Shown: positions 9,250 to 17,417 of the stretch, piece after piece
Layout of the letters: every line of letters begins with the position of its first letter
Numbering within the stretch: position 1 is the first letter of the stretch
From: Acinetobacter bereziniae LMG 1003 = CIP 70.12
GTDB taxonomy: Bacteria; Pseudomonadota; Gammaproteobacteria; Pseudomonadales; Moraxellaceae
Length of the DNA: 64,000 nt
Reading direction: 5' to 3'
Assembly (NCBI RefSeq): GCF_000368925.1
Contig: NZ_KB849756.1
Location: forward strand, 942,190-1,006,189
Position numbers and translations under genes: made by a program
Notes under the pieces: model-generated
What the model saw: the letters and a program-made list of their open reading frames with translations, nothing else
Told to the model about the DNA's origin: nothing
Database searches by the model: none

Positions 9250-9993
9250 TTACCAGTGGTAGCTTACACCTACTTTACCAACAGGCATCCACTTGTATTT
9301 GTCATCATTGACAAGTTTATTAGTTTCGTTTGCAAGCTCTTGGTCAAGATCTTTATTAATATTTGATGTTGCAGATCCTGAAACACGTTGTAGGTTTGCA
9401 CTAGGATTACCAGTATAGTATGCACCTAATTCACCAAATACACCGAAGTTTTTGTTGATTTTTGGAGCAAAACCAAAACCTACATAGGGTGCAAATTGGT
9501 TGTCATAATTCATTTGACCTTCGATACTAACGCCATTTGCTCCAGCTTGGAAATCAGTATTATTTACTGTGAAGTTACGACCTGCGCTCACATTACGTTT
9601 GAGACCATATTCATTATCTACATAGCCTACACCAGCAGCAACATAAAGACCTTGAGCCCATACATTTTGGCTTGCACCCCATGGACGAATTTCAGCATTT
9701 AAATATGCTAATTTGTTGTCCATGTCTAAGTCATACTTAGAACCATTGATTTTTAAATCATCAGACCAAGAAATATCACCACCATTATAACCCAATGCTA
9801 AACCAACATAAGGGTTAGCAGTCCAAAGTAAAGCACCGCCGTAACCAGTTGTACCTACTTCAAGACGAGCACCTGTCGGGATTAATTGATTAGCTTCAAA
9901 AGCATAACCTTGATCAACAACAGACCCATCAGCCATTGCTAGACCAGAAGCAGATAATGCAGCTGTTACCGCTAATAGTTTTAACACTTTCAT
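9250..9993 (-). CDS. carO: CarO-type outer-membrane porin
   Basis: CarO is the Acinetobacter outer-membrane barrel linked to carbapenem susceptibility and proposed to take up basic amino acids. The 247-aa product has a signal peptide (about 1-21), the segments NQLIPTGARLEVGTTGYGGA and ANPYVGLALGYNGGDISW, and near the end KWMPVGKVGVSYHW, which I recognise from CarO. The frame is intact from ATG to TAA, with no premature stop or inserted element. Internal loops differ from the baumannii variants I recall, as expected for this variable protein. It converges on the FadL-like gene and is divergent from dapD. Confidence 0.88.
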   Translation of the reverse strand: MKVLKLLAVTAALSASGLAMADGSVVDQGYAFEANQLIPTGARLEVGTTGYGGALLWTANPYVGLALGYNGGDISWSDDLKINGSKYDLDMDNKLAYLNAEIRPWGASQNVWAQGLYVAAGVGYVDNEYGLKRNVSAGRNFTVNNTDFQAGANGVSIEGQMNYDNQFAPYVGFGFAPKINKNFGVFGELGAYYTGNPSANLQRVSGSATSNINKDLDQELANETNKLVNDDKYKWMPVGKVGVSYHW

Positions 9994-10297
9994 TTATGTC
10001 TCCTCAAAAAATAGAGTTTGTTCTTTAATCATTAATGTGTTTGGTTCGAAATGATAATATGTGATTCGATCTACACAATTAATAGAGAAATTGATTACTT
10101 TTTGTTATTTTTTGATACAATTAGATATTAATTGTTGTTTTTAAAAGAAATAAATTAAATTAAAACTTAATAATTCACTTATTTGATTGTTTTATTTTAA
10201 ATTATGGGATGAGTTTTTTCGATTGAAACTAGATTTTATCTCTAATTTGAGTCCAATTTGGTGTAGAATCTTTAAAATTTTTTTGGGAAGGATGATT
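9994..10297. other. Divergent intergenic region carO / dapD
   Basis: This is an A/T-rich stretch of about 300 bp holding the promoters of carO (minus) and dapD (plus). I see no gene and no clear operator repeat. Confidence 0.6.
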
Positions 10298-11119
10298 ATG
10301 TCTCAGCTTTCAACGATCATTGAACAAGCGTTTGAAAACCGTGCCAACTTTACAGCAGTAGATTGCCCTGCTGAAGTACGTCAAGCTGTTGAAGAAGCTA
10401 TTGCTGGTTTAGATAACGGCACACTTCGCGTAGCTGAAAAAATTGACGGTGAATGGGTGGTTCACCAATGGTTGAAAAAAGCTGTTTTATTATCTTTTAA
10501 ATTAAATGATAACAAACCAATCGAATCTTGTGACCTTCGTTTCTATGACAAAGTAGATACTAAGTTTAAAGGTTGGACAGAAGAGCAATTTAAAGCTTCT
10601 GGTGTACGTGTTGTACCTCCTGCTGTAGCGCGTAAAGGTTCATTCCAAGCTAAAAATGTTGTATTGATGCCATCATATGTCAACATTGGTGCTTATGTAG
10701 ATGAAGGTACGATGGTTGACACTTGGGCGACTGTAGGTTCATGTGCTCAAATTGGTAAAAATGTTCACCTTTCAGGTGGTGTAGGTATTGGTGGTGTACT
10801 TGAGCCACTTCAAGCGAACCCAACAATCATTGAAGACAATTGCTTTATCGGTGCACGTTCTGAAATCGTTGAAGGTGTGATTGTTGAAGAAGGTTCTGTG
10901 ATTTCAATGGGCGTTTTCATCGGTCAATCAACCAAGATTTATGATCGTGAAACTGGTGAAATCCATTATGGACGTGTACCAGCAGGTTCTGTTGTTGTTT
11001 CAGGCAGCTTACCATCTAAATGTGGTACATATAGCTTATATGCAGCAATTATTGTCAAGAAAGTAGATGCGAAAACTCGTGCAAAAACTAGCTTGAACGA
11101 ATTACTTCGCGAAGACTAA
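10298..11119 (+). CDS. dapD: Tetrahydrodipicolinate N-succinyltransferase
   Basis: DapD succinylates tetrahydrodipicolinate in the lysine/meso-diaminopimelate pathway. The 273-aa product has the helical N-terminal domain, then a left-handed parallel beta-helix built of hexapeptide repeats (VNIGAYVDEGTMVDTWATVG, then IGKNVHLSGGVGIGG) and the conserved ending of trimeric DapD. The start is the ATG at 10298 after AAGGATGATT; the frame is open further upstream, but the extra residues are not family-like. Length is exactly as expected. It stands alone, with a structured leader and queE downstream. Confidence 0.96.
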   Translation: MSQLSTIIEQAFENRANFTAVDCPAEVRQAVEEAIAGLDNGTLRVAEKIDGEWVVHQWLKKAVLLSFKLNDNKPIESCDLRFYDKVDTKFKGWTEEQFKASGVRVVPPAVARKGSFQAKNVVLMPSYVNIGAYVDEGTMVDTWATVGSCAQIGKNVHLSGGVGIGGVLEPLQANPTIIEDNCFIGARSEIVEGVIVEEGSVISMGVFIGQSTKIYDRETGEIHYGRVPAGSVVVSGSLPSKCGTYSLYAAIIVKKVDAKTRAKTSLNELLRED

Positions 11120-11131
11120 GCTTTTTTTATT

Positions 11132-11226
11132 CTTGGTTGCATTTTAGATTTATTATCGATCTAAAGCACCAAGCGGAGTCATTAATACTCCCATCTCTAC
11201 GGTCAACAATGATCGTAGAGATTTTT
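11132..11226 (+). ncRNA. Structured RNA candidate between dapD and queE
   Basis: Three consecutive hairpins fill the interval. The first has nested arms TTGGT..GC / GC..CCAA around TTTAGAT / ATCTAAA (about 11134-11180). The second is GGAGT / ACTCC (about 11175-11191). The third is ATCTCTACG / CGTAGAGAT followed by five T (about 11192-11226), which looks like an intrinsic terminator. The arrangement fits a riboswitch or attenuator leader for queE-queC, or a small RNA with its own terminator. I could not match it to the preQ1 riboswitch classes by eye. Confidence 0.45.
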
Positions 11227-11251
11227 CATTTTGTAATCTGTGGTAAATCTC

Positions 11252-11962
11252 ATGAGTTCTCTTCGTTCTTCAACTATTCCTGTTTCTGATCCATCTGCGG
11301 GGTTGCGTATCACGGAGATTTTCTATTCATTACAAGGTGAAGCCAATACTTTAGGTTTACCTACTGTTTTTATTCGATTAACAGGTTGCCCACTACGTTG
11401 CACCTATTGTGATACCACTTATTCTTTTGAAGGTGGCGAACGTCAATCACTTGATCAAATTATTCAAACTGCTTTAGATTATAAAACTCCCTATATTTGT
11501 GTTACAGGTGGAGAGCCACTTGCTCAACCTAATGCACTGCCATTAATGCAACGTCTTGCTGATTTGGGCTGTGAGGTTTCTTTAGAAACTAGTGGTGCAC
11601 TGGATGTTTCCAAAGTTGACTCTCGTGTTTCCAAAGTTTTAGATTTAAAAACACCTACTTCAGGTGAAGTAACTCGAAATTTAATCACTAACTTTGAACA
11701 TTTGACTCCACACGACCAAATCAAATTTGTGATTTGTAATCGTGAAGACTATGAATGGTCAAAACAGCAAGTAGAACTCTATGCTTTAAATCAAAAAGTC
11801 AGCACTGTATGGTTCTCACCTGCTTTTGCTGTTGAAAAAGGTGCAACACGTTTACCACAACTGGCACGTGATTTAGCCCAATGGATTTTAGAAGACCATC
11901 TCCCTGTTCGTTTCCAATTGCAGTTACATAAATTGCTTTGGAATGATGAAACTGGTCGTTAA
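11252..11962 (+). CDS. queE: 7-carboxy-7-deazaguanine synthase
   Basis: QueE is a radical-SAM enzyme that makes 7-carboxy-7-deazaguanine from CPH4 on the way to queuosine. The SAM cluster motif appears as CPLRCTYCD (CxxxCxxC), preceded by EIFYSLQGEANTLGLPTVFIR and followed by the CVTGGEPL motif. The ATG at 11252 is preferred to an in-frame GTG at 11240, and gives 236 aa. It is followed 35 bases later by queC, the next enzyme in the pathway, in an evident operon. Confidence 0.95.
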   Translation: MSSLRSSTIPVSDPSAGLRITEIFYSLQGEANTLGLPTVFIRLTGCPLRCTYCDTTYSFEGGERQSLDQIIQTALDYKTPYICVTGGEPLAQPNALPLMQRLADLGCEVSLETSGALDVSKVDSRVSKVLDLKTPTSGEVTRNLITNFEHLTPHDQIKFVICNREDYEWSKQQVELYALNQKVSTVWFSPAFAVEKGATRLPQLARDLAQWILEDHLPVRFQLQLHKLLWNDETGR

Positions 11963-11997
11963 TCTACCGTTATTTATTAATATTTGGAGAATTGGAT

Positions 11998-12669
11998 ATG
12001 CGCCCTCGTGCCATAGTTTTGCTATCTGGTGGCTTAGACTCAACAACTTGCTTAGCATGGGCTCAAGCCAATTATGACTGTATCGCATTAAGTTTTATGT
12101 ATGGTCAACGCTCAACCACGGAACTTGATGCGGCGCGTGCTTTAACCAAAAATGCTGGTGTAGAACATCGTGTCATCAATATTGACTTGGGTAATTTAGG
12201 TGGTTCTGCACTTACAGACCATAACATTGATGTGCCTGATCATGAAACTGATGGTATTCCTGTAACTTATGTTCCAGCACGTAACACTATTTTCTTGTCT
12301 TATGCACTCGCAGCAGCGGAAGTTTTTGATGCCCAAGCCATTGTTATCGGCATCAATGCTGTTGATTATTCAGGATATCCTGACTGTCGTCCTGAATTTA
12401 TCGAAGCTTTCGCCAATATGGCTCGACTTGCCACTAAAGTTGGAGTAGAAGGAAAACCTCTTAAATTTGAAACACCTCTGTTACATTTATCCAAAGCGAA
12501 TATAATACGCTTAGGGATCGAACATGGCGTAGACTATAGTCAAACGGTTTCATGCTACCAAGCAGATGACCAAGGACGTGCTTGTGGCAAATGTGATAGC
12601 TGCCGACTTCGTAAAGAAGGCTTTAAAGATGCAGGTATTGCAGACCCAACACGTTATATACCGCAATAA
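11998..12669 (+). CDS. queC: 7-cyano-7-deazaguanine synthase
   Basis: QueC converts carboxydeazaguanine to preQ0 with ATP and ammonia. The 223-aa product has the ATP-pyrophosphatase loop SGGLDSTT near residue 11 and a C-terminal zinc site (SCYQADDQGRACGKCDSC, cysteines in the usual spacing). The ATG at 11998 lies 8 bases after GGAG and is favoured over the in-frame TTG at 11992. It is cotranscribed with queE. Confidence 0.96.
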   Translation: MRPRAIVLLSGGLDSTTCLAWAQANYDCIALSFMYGQRSTTELDAARALTKNAGVEHRVINIDLGNLGGSALTDHNIDVPDHETDGIPVTYVPARNTIFLSYALAAAEVFDAQAIVIGINAVDYSGYPDCRPEFIEAFANMARLATKVGVEGKPLKFETPLLHLSKANIIRLGIEHGVDYSQTVSCYQADDQGRACGKCDSCRLRKEGFKDAGIADPTRYIPQ

Positions 12670-12682
12670 CAAGGTACTGTTT

Positions 12683-13093
12683 ATGAAAAATTTAAAATCA
12701 AGTCTTATTCTTTCTGCTTTATTTTCAGCTTCGGCTTTAATGGGATCTACGGCTTTCGCTGCTGAGTCAAATGCAATTCAACAAGCCTATAAAAGTGCCA
12801 ATGTTAAATCTGCACTGATTGGTGTTTGTAAAACAGAAACTGCGAAAGGTGGAAAACTCACTGCCGCTGAAGTTAGCAAATACTGTACATGTGCTGTTGA
12901 ATCTGACGGTAAATTGACCAATGATCAAAAATGGCAAATTCAAAGTGCCATTAACCAAAAGAAAAGCCCAGCAACTTTAGCTTTCGTTCAAAAAAATAAC
13001 CAAGACCTTCAAACTTGTTTTGGTCCTCAGTTAACAGGTAAATTAAAAACCTTAACTGAAGAAGCAATGAAAGCTGCACAAGCGAAGAAATAA
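12683..13093 (+). CDS. Small exported protein of unknown function
   Basis: This 136-aa protein has a clear signal peptide (about residues 1-26, cut near AFAAES), so it is probably periplasmic. The mature part has four cysteines (VCKTET, YCTCAVES, TCFGP) that could form disulfides, and a Lys/Ala-rich helical end. I do not recognise a family. The start is the ATG at 12683 after AAGG. It begins 13 bases after queC and may be cotranscribed, ending at a strong terminator, but nothing in it suggests a link to queuosine. Confidence 0.8.
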   Translation: MKNLKSSLILSALFSASALMGSTAFAAESNAIQQAYKSANVKSALIGVCKTETAKGGKLTAAEVSKYCTCAVESDGKLTNDQKWQIQSAINQKKSPATLAFVQKNNQDLQTCFGPQLTGKLKTLTEEAMKAAQAKK

Positions 13094-13108
13094 TTCTTGT
13101 TGTGTTCA

Positions 13109-13134
13109 AGAGCCTGCCTATGCAGGCTCTTTTT
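13109..13134 (+). terminator. Intrinsic terminator after the queEC transcript
   Basis: The stem AGAGCCTGC / GCAGGCTCT with loop CTAT is followed by a T-run. Confidence 0.92.
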
Positions 13135-13156
13135 ATATGTAAATGGTATAAATACG

Positions 13157-13858
13157 ATGCATACTTCATGGAACAGAACTGTAATACAACAGCAAAAGTT
13201 TGTTGCATCCTATAGTGGTGGTAAAGATAGTAGTCTCGCCTTATATCACGCATTGCAAACGGGAGAAGCTATTGTTCTGATTGTCATGCTTGAAGAACAA
13301 GGACTTAAATCTCGTTCTCACGCAATGCCACTTGATATTATAGATGCACAGGCTGAGTTGATTGGTTTACCGATATTAAAAGCATCAGCAACTTGGAATG
13401 ACTACGAACAACAGTTTTTAAGCCTGCTAAAGCAAGCCAAACGATTAGGTGCTGAAACGCTTGTAACTGGAGATATTGATCTGATTCAACATGCACAATG
13501 GAATCAATCCATGTGTGATCAAAGCCAATTAAATTTGGTCATGCCTTTATGGCAGAAACCGCGGCTTGACATTGTTAGCGAATTTATTGAATTAGGTTTT
13601 GTCAGCATAATTGTCACGATCAACTTAAATCTAGGTATGCGAGTTGAAGATCTTGGTAAAACACTAACCGTTGAGTTTGTAAAAGAATTGATTGAGCGTG
13701 GAATTGATCCTTGTGGTGAGGCGGGTGAATTTCATACGACCCTTATTGATGGTCCTATTTTTAAAGCACCACTTTTGCTTGATAAAGGTGATATTCTCTA
13801 TCATGAAAATTATGCCTTTTTAACACTACAACTTAAACAAAATCATCTTGAAGGATAA
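13157..13858 (+). CDS. MJ0570/diphthine-ammonia-ligase-like ATP-pyrophosphatase
   Basis: This 233-aa adenine-nucleotide alpha-hydrolase fold protein is related to the archaeal MJ0570 and eukaryotic diphthamide (Dph6) family. The pyrophosphatase loop SYSGGKDSSLALYHA lies near the N-terminus and the family motif CGEAGEFHTTLIDGP lies near the C-terminus. Bacteria lack diphthamide, so the substrate is unknown; an amide-forming step on a small molecule is possible. The ATG at 13157 is inferred from the family start, since the open frame continues upstream through the terminator. It ends 3 bases before the peroxiredoxin gene. Confidence 0.82.
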   Translation: MHTSWNRTVIQQQKFVASYSGGKDSSLALYHALQTGEAIVLIVMLEEQGLKSRSHAMPLDIIDAQAELIGLPILKASATWNDYEQQFLSLLKQAKRLGAETLVTGDIDLIQHAQWNQSMCDQSQLNLVMPLWQKPRLDIVSEFIELGFVSIIVTINLNLGMRVEDLGKTLTVEFVKELIERGIDPCGEAGEFHTTLIDGPIFKAPLLLDKGDILYHENYAFLTLQLKQNHLEG

Positions 13859-13861
13859 CCT

Positions 13862-14323
13862 ATGACTGAACAAATCAAACTTCCAAATCAAAAGTTTCCA
13901 ACAACAACTGGTGAAATTAACCTTTCTGAACTCAGTACAGATTGGTTGGTTCTATATTTTTATCCGAAGGACTCTACACCGGGTTGTACAACTCAAGCGG
14001 TTGGTTTTTCATGCATCAAAGATCAATTTGACGCATTGAACACAACGATTATTGGTGTTTCTCGTGATTCAGTCAAAGCACATCAGAACTTCACTGAAAA
14101 GCAATCATTGACCATTAATCTCATCAGTGACAAAGATGAAACGTTATGTAAACACTTTGACGTGATCAAAGAAAAAAATATGTATGGTAAAATAGTGATG
14201 GGAATAGAACGCTCAACATTTATTTATCATCAAGGCAAGTTGGTCAAGGAATATCGCAAAGTAAAAGCTGCGGGACACGCTGAACAAGTTTTAGAAGATT
14301 TAAAAACCTTGCAAAAAGCTTAA
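13862..14323 (+). CDS. bcp: Peroxiredoxin of the BCP/PrxQ type
   Basis: This thiol peroxidase reduces hydrogen and organic peroxides. The 153-aa product has the peroxidatic Cys42 in the TPGCTTQ motif and the fold landmarks YFYPKDSTPGC and GVSRDSVKAHQNF. The resolving cysteine often found five residues after the peroxidatic one is absent (Val47). Cys51 or the cysteine in DETLCKHF could take its place. GGATAACCT precedes the ATG. It is probably in one transcript with the ATP-pyrophosphatase gene. Confidence 0.9.
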   Translation: MTEQIKLPNQKFPTTTGEINLSELSTDWLVLYFYPKDSTPGCTTQAVGFSCIKDQFDALNTTIIGVSRDSVKAHQNFTEKQSLTINLISDKDETLCKHFDVIKEKNMYGKIVMGIERSTFIYHQGKLVKEYRKVKAAGHAEQVLEDLKTLQKA

Positions 14324-14331
14324 TGATGGTT

Positions 14332-14425
14332 ATCCCCCTACTCGCGCTAAAGTTGAAATATTTTTAGGCTTGCAGGGGGATTTAAAATATTCTCAAACAT
14401 GGATATTTAAAATCCCTAGAATCAT
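14332..14425. other. Mutually exclusive inverted repeats after bcp
   Basis: ATCCCCCT (14332-14339) can pair with AGGGGGAT (14374-14381). The latter can instead pair, as GGGATTT plus AAATAT, with GATATTT plus AAATCCC downstream (about 14408-14423). The two folds share one arm. This lies between convergent bcp and argO and may act as a weak terminator. No long T-run follows. Confidence 0.35.
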
Positions 14426-14472
14426 AACGATTTTCAATCCAAATTCATTCTTAATCTGTTAGCGCATATGGA

Positions 14473-15072
14473 TCAAAGTACCAAAGATAAAGCAATTGCC
14501 CACATCACTAACCCAATAATGAAATCTAAAATTTGCCATGATCGTTGATTTTGAAAAATTGGCAATAAAAAACGTGCGCCAAAACCCAAGCTAAAAAAGA
14601 ATAACCATGACGCAGTGACCGCACCCATTGCAAAATACACAGCAGTTGATTCAAACTTGGTCGATATAGAGCCAATCAATACAACAGTATCCAGATATAC
14701 ATGTGGATTTAGCCAAGTTAACGCAAGACAAATCATGATCATTTTAAAAAGCTGAGACTCATTGTTTTCACTTGGAGCCAGACCGCTGGACGCTCTAAAA
14801 GCTTGAATAAAATGTTGTGCCCCATAGACCAATAAAAAAATCGCACCAAAATATTTTGCCCAATCGACAAATTCAGGATGAGTTTGGATAATTTTTGCAA
14901 AGCCTAACACGCCCAATAAAATCAAAACCGAATCTGATGCAGCGCAAACCACGCAAATCCAAAATACATTTTGTTTTTTTAAACCTTGTTTAAGTACAAA
15001 TGCATTTTGTGCGCCAATTGCAATAATCAAACTAAATCCAACTGCCAAACCCTGCATATAGCTTTGCAACAT
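14473..15072 (-). CDS. argO: LysE/ArgO-family amino-acid exporter
   Basis: This inner-membrane exporter of basic amino acids is 199 aa with about six hydrophobic helices. The N-terminal GFSLIIAIGAQNAFVLKQGL matches LysE/ArgO, and ALTWLNPHVYLDTVVLIG follows in the middle. It is transcribed away from an ArgP-type LysR regulator 177 bp away, which is the usual arrangement for the arginine/lysine export pair. I infer the cargo to be arginine, lysine or a toxic analogue from the family and the neighbour. Confidence 0.9.
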   Translation of the reverse strand: MLQSYMQGLAVGFSLIIAIGAQNAFVLKQGLKKQNVFWICVVCAASDSVLILLGVLGFAKIIQTHPEFVDWAKYFGAIFLLVYGAQHFIQAFRASSGLAPSENNESQLFKMIMICLALTWLNPHVYLDTVVLIGSISTKFESTAVYFAMGAVTASWLFFFSLGFGARFLLPIFQNQRSWQILDFIIGLVMWAIALSLVL

Positions 15073-15249
15073 CTCGAACTACACTTTTAACATATTAATG
15101 AATGGTGCTATTATCCAAATTTAGTTGATAAAATGAGTATTTCTAAATAAATTTCAACTTAACTAAATTTTTCTTATTTTATGTTTATCGTTATAATTGA
15201 ACGACGATATAACACAGCAAAATAACAGCTACGAATTAATAGGATAATA

Positions 15250-16140
15250 ATGCTACAAAGCAAACACAGTGAAGCTTTTCTGGCTGTTGCGGAGACTGGA
15301 AGTTTTGAACAAGCTGCAATACGACTAAATATCACCGCTTCAGCAGTCACACTTCGTGTACAAACTTTAGAGAAGCAACTTGGACAAGTGCTGATTATTC
15401 GAGAAAGACCTTGCAAAGTTACACAAGCAGGACAAGACGTTTTACTTTTTCTACAGCATCATCGCTTAATGGAGCAAAATTTAATTCAGAGTCTACAAGG
15501 ACAATCTGCACAATCCCAATTTTTTAAATTAAATATTGCCTCAAATGCCGACTCACTTACCACTTGGCTGCTTCCCCTTTTTCAACAAACCTTAATCAAA
15601 GAAAAAATTGTGATTGATTTTAAGATTGATGATCAAACCCAAACCCATCATTTGCTTGAGGCGGGACTGGTCAATGCCTGTATCTCTACCGAAGCGCAAG
15701 CGATGAAAGGTTGTGAAGCCATTCATTTAGGCAAAATGAATTATCAAATGGTGGCAACCCCATCATTTGTGCAAAAGTATTTAGACCAAGGTCTACATCG
15801 GGAAGTGCTTAGACATACGCCAGCTGTGATTTTTAATGATAAAGATCATGTTCATGGCGAGGTTTTACAACAGCTTTTTGGCTTAATGCCAAACAGTTAT
15901 CCTTGCCACTTTATTCCCTCCACCAATTCATTTGTCGATGCTATTTTACTTGATCTCGGCTATGGCATGGTGCCTGAAATGCAAATTCAGAAAGAATTAT
16001 CTACAGGGCAATTGGTAGAAATTTTACCTAAAGCTAGAACAGATTTACATCTCTATTGGCATCATTGGAAACAGCAGTCTAAGCAATTGGATCAGTTAAC
16101 TTCCACATTGATCTCACATACGCAAGCGATTTTAATTTAG
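15250..16140 (+). CDS. argP: ArgP-type LysR transcriptional regulator
   Basis: ArgP (LysG/IciA) senses arginine and lysine and activates argO. The 296-aa product has the helix-turn-helix in the first 60 residues (ETGSFEQAAIRLNITASAVT) and an effector domain. It is divergent from argO, and the 177-bp gap between them should contain the regulated promoter. The ATG follows an A/G-rich stretch (AGGATAATA). Confidence 0.9.
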   Translation: MLQSKHSEAFLAVAETGSFEQAAIRLNITASAVTLRVQTLEKQLGQVLIIRERPCKVTQAGQDVLLFLQHHRLMEQNLIQSLQGQSAQSQFFKLNIASNADSLTTWLLPLFQQTLIKEKIVIDFKIDDQTQTHHLLEAGLVNACISTEAQAMKGCEAIHLGKMNYQMVATPSFVQKYLDQGLHREVLRHTPAVIFNDKDHVHGEVLQQLFGLMPNSYPCHFIPSTNSFVDAILLDLGYGMVPEMQIQKELSTGQLVEILPKARTDLHLYWHHWKQQSKQLDQLTSTLISHTQAILI

Positions 16141-16441
16141 TATCAAAAGTCAAAAATCAGTTAAACTAATCAATATCATTATTGCGAACTTATATCGTAT
16201 AGATAAGGCATTTTCACAACCTCATATCTTGAGAAAAGTTCTGAATAATTTGCTTTGGCGAAGCTTTACTTTTCAAAGATGAAAGTGACAAGTCATTAAA
16301 AAGCCCAGATACTATGTATTGGGCTTTTCATAGAACAATAAGGCTATGATTTATGTCAGATAGAAAATTATTTCAAATAAGGTGTACTATGTTAATTTTA
16401 AGAAAAACTTACATAACATCAGGCTATATCTATTTCTAAAA
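16141..16441. other. Intergenic region after argP
   Basis: This is a 301-bp gap between the ends of argP (plus) and the Gly/Ala-rich gene (minus). It holds one strong hairpin (listed separately) and no gene that I can see. Confidence 0.6.
16299..16328. terminator. Bidirectional terminator
   Basis: The stem AAAAGCCCA / TGGGCTTTT has a 12-base loop, with T-runs on either strand. It lies between convergent genes. Confidence 0.8.
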
Positions 16442-17029
16442 TCAGCTATTTTCTTTTATTGTTGCTGCACCAGATACACCACCTGTTGCAACAATGGCAT
16501 TTACTACTGCCTGTCCTGCAGCCATTCCACCACCACCAGCAGCTATTGACCCGCCACCAAGCGTGGCTAATCCACTAGTTGTTGCTGCTGCTCCAGCAGT
16601 ACCTGAAGCAGCGCCAATAGCAATTGCTGCATCGGCTACTCCGCCACCAGCTACAACACCGATACCAACAGCTCCTACGACTGTTCCTACTTTTTTTGCC
16701 AGTATTACATTTTCTTCAGATGCTCCCATTAACTTTGCAGCACTACCACTTGCATAGCCTATTCCAACACTAACCTTCTGGACTCCATAATCGATCCCTT
16801 GACCAGCTACAGCAGTACCTTTTGTAATACCAGAATCAAGTGTTTTTCCTATATTTGAGCAAGTATCTTTTATATTCTTTTTAGTTTTTGGGTCATCTGT
16901 ACATAAACTAGCCACCACTCCTACACTTTGTGCAGTAATATTCGTCACAGTACCAAGTCCATTACCAGCATGACGTACAAGACCACCGAGGCTTAGATTT
17001 TTTCCAATCCATTCCATTGCCTTTGACAT
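16442..17029 (-). CDS. Gly/Ala-rich hydrophobic protein, unknown
   Basis: I do not recognise this 195-aa protein. The first 100 residues are mixed and include three cysteines; the remainder is an almost uncharged Gly/Ala/Val-rich stretch with GG and GxxxG patterns, as in glycine-zipper segments that insert into membranes. There is no typical signal peptide. The ribosome site GGGGGAG before the ATG is unusually strong for this window. It stands alone. It could be a membrane-active protein or a secreted substrate, but the sequence does not settle this. Confidence 0.7.
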   Translation of the reverse strand: MSKAMEWIGKNLSLGGLVRHAGNGLGTVTNITAQSVGVVASLCTDDPKTKKNIKDTCSNIGKTLDSGITKGTAVAGQGIDYGVQKVSVGIGYASGSAAKLMGASEENVILAKKVGTVVGAVGIGVVAGGGVADAAIAIGAASGTAGAAATTSGLATLGGGSIAAGGGGMAAGQAVVNAIVATGGVSGAATIKENS

Positions 17030-17417
17030 ATTCTCCCCCTAAGATACTAATTTTTTAAATTATATGATTAAAACTCTATTTGGAAAATTGATATTTATAA
17101 CTAAAAATAAATTAATTTTTGATTACATAGATTTCCCTATTTAACATAATCACTGTTACCCAAAATAATATTTTAGAAGCCTTTTTTAAGTCAATGTTTT
17201 AAGATCTTACCGCTACCTTAAAAATACCCAAAAGCCGATTTAGAAACAAGTCGGCTTTTTTTATGAGCAGATATGATCGTTCTTGCTAAGTAAAGTATCG
17301 CCTAAGCAAATCTATTGCAACTTTAGAATTAAAGCATGGCATTGAAAGCTTTATGATTTACACAATTTCTATAGCTATACAAATCATTAAAAGTATAGCT
17401 TTTGAAGATTATTGGAG
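17030..17417. other. Intergenic region with a terminator hairpin
   Basis: This is an A/T-rich 388-bp region with no gene visible. It should contain the promoter of the Gly/Ala-rich gene at its left end. A hairpin at 17231-17262 is the only clear structure. Confidence 0.6.
17231..17262. terminator. Terminator-like hairpin downstream of the GST gene
   Basis: The stem AAAGCCGA / TCGGCTTT has a 12-base loop and seven or more T on the plus side. The minus-strand GST gene ends 156 bases away on its right, but the better T-run faces the plus direction, where no upstream gene is evident. Confidence 0.6.

Noticed and set aside
9250..9993. Interrupted or insertion-disrupted carO
   Set aside because: The frame is complete, with signal peptide and normal C-terminus, and no insertion sequence is present.
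16494..16757. Pro/Ala-rich open frame on the plus strand (87 codons)
   Set aside because: It is the reverse strand of the Gly/Ala-rich gene at 16442-17029. Its composition is what GC-rich Gly/Ala codons give when read backwards, and it has no ribosome site.
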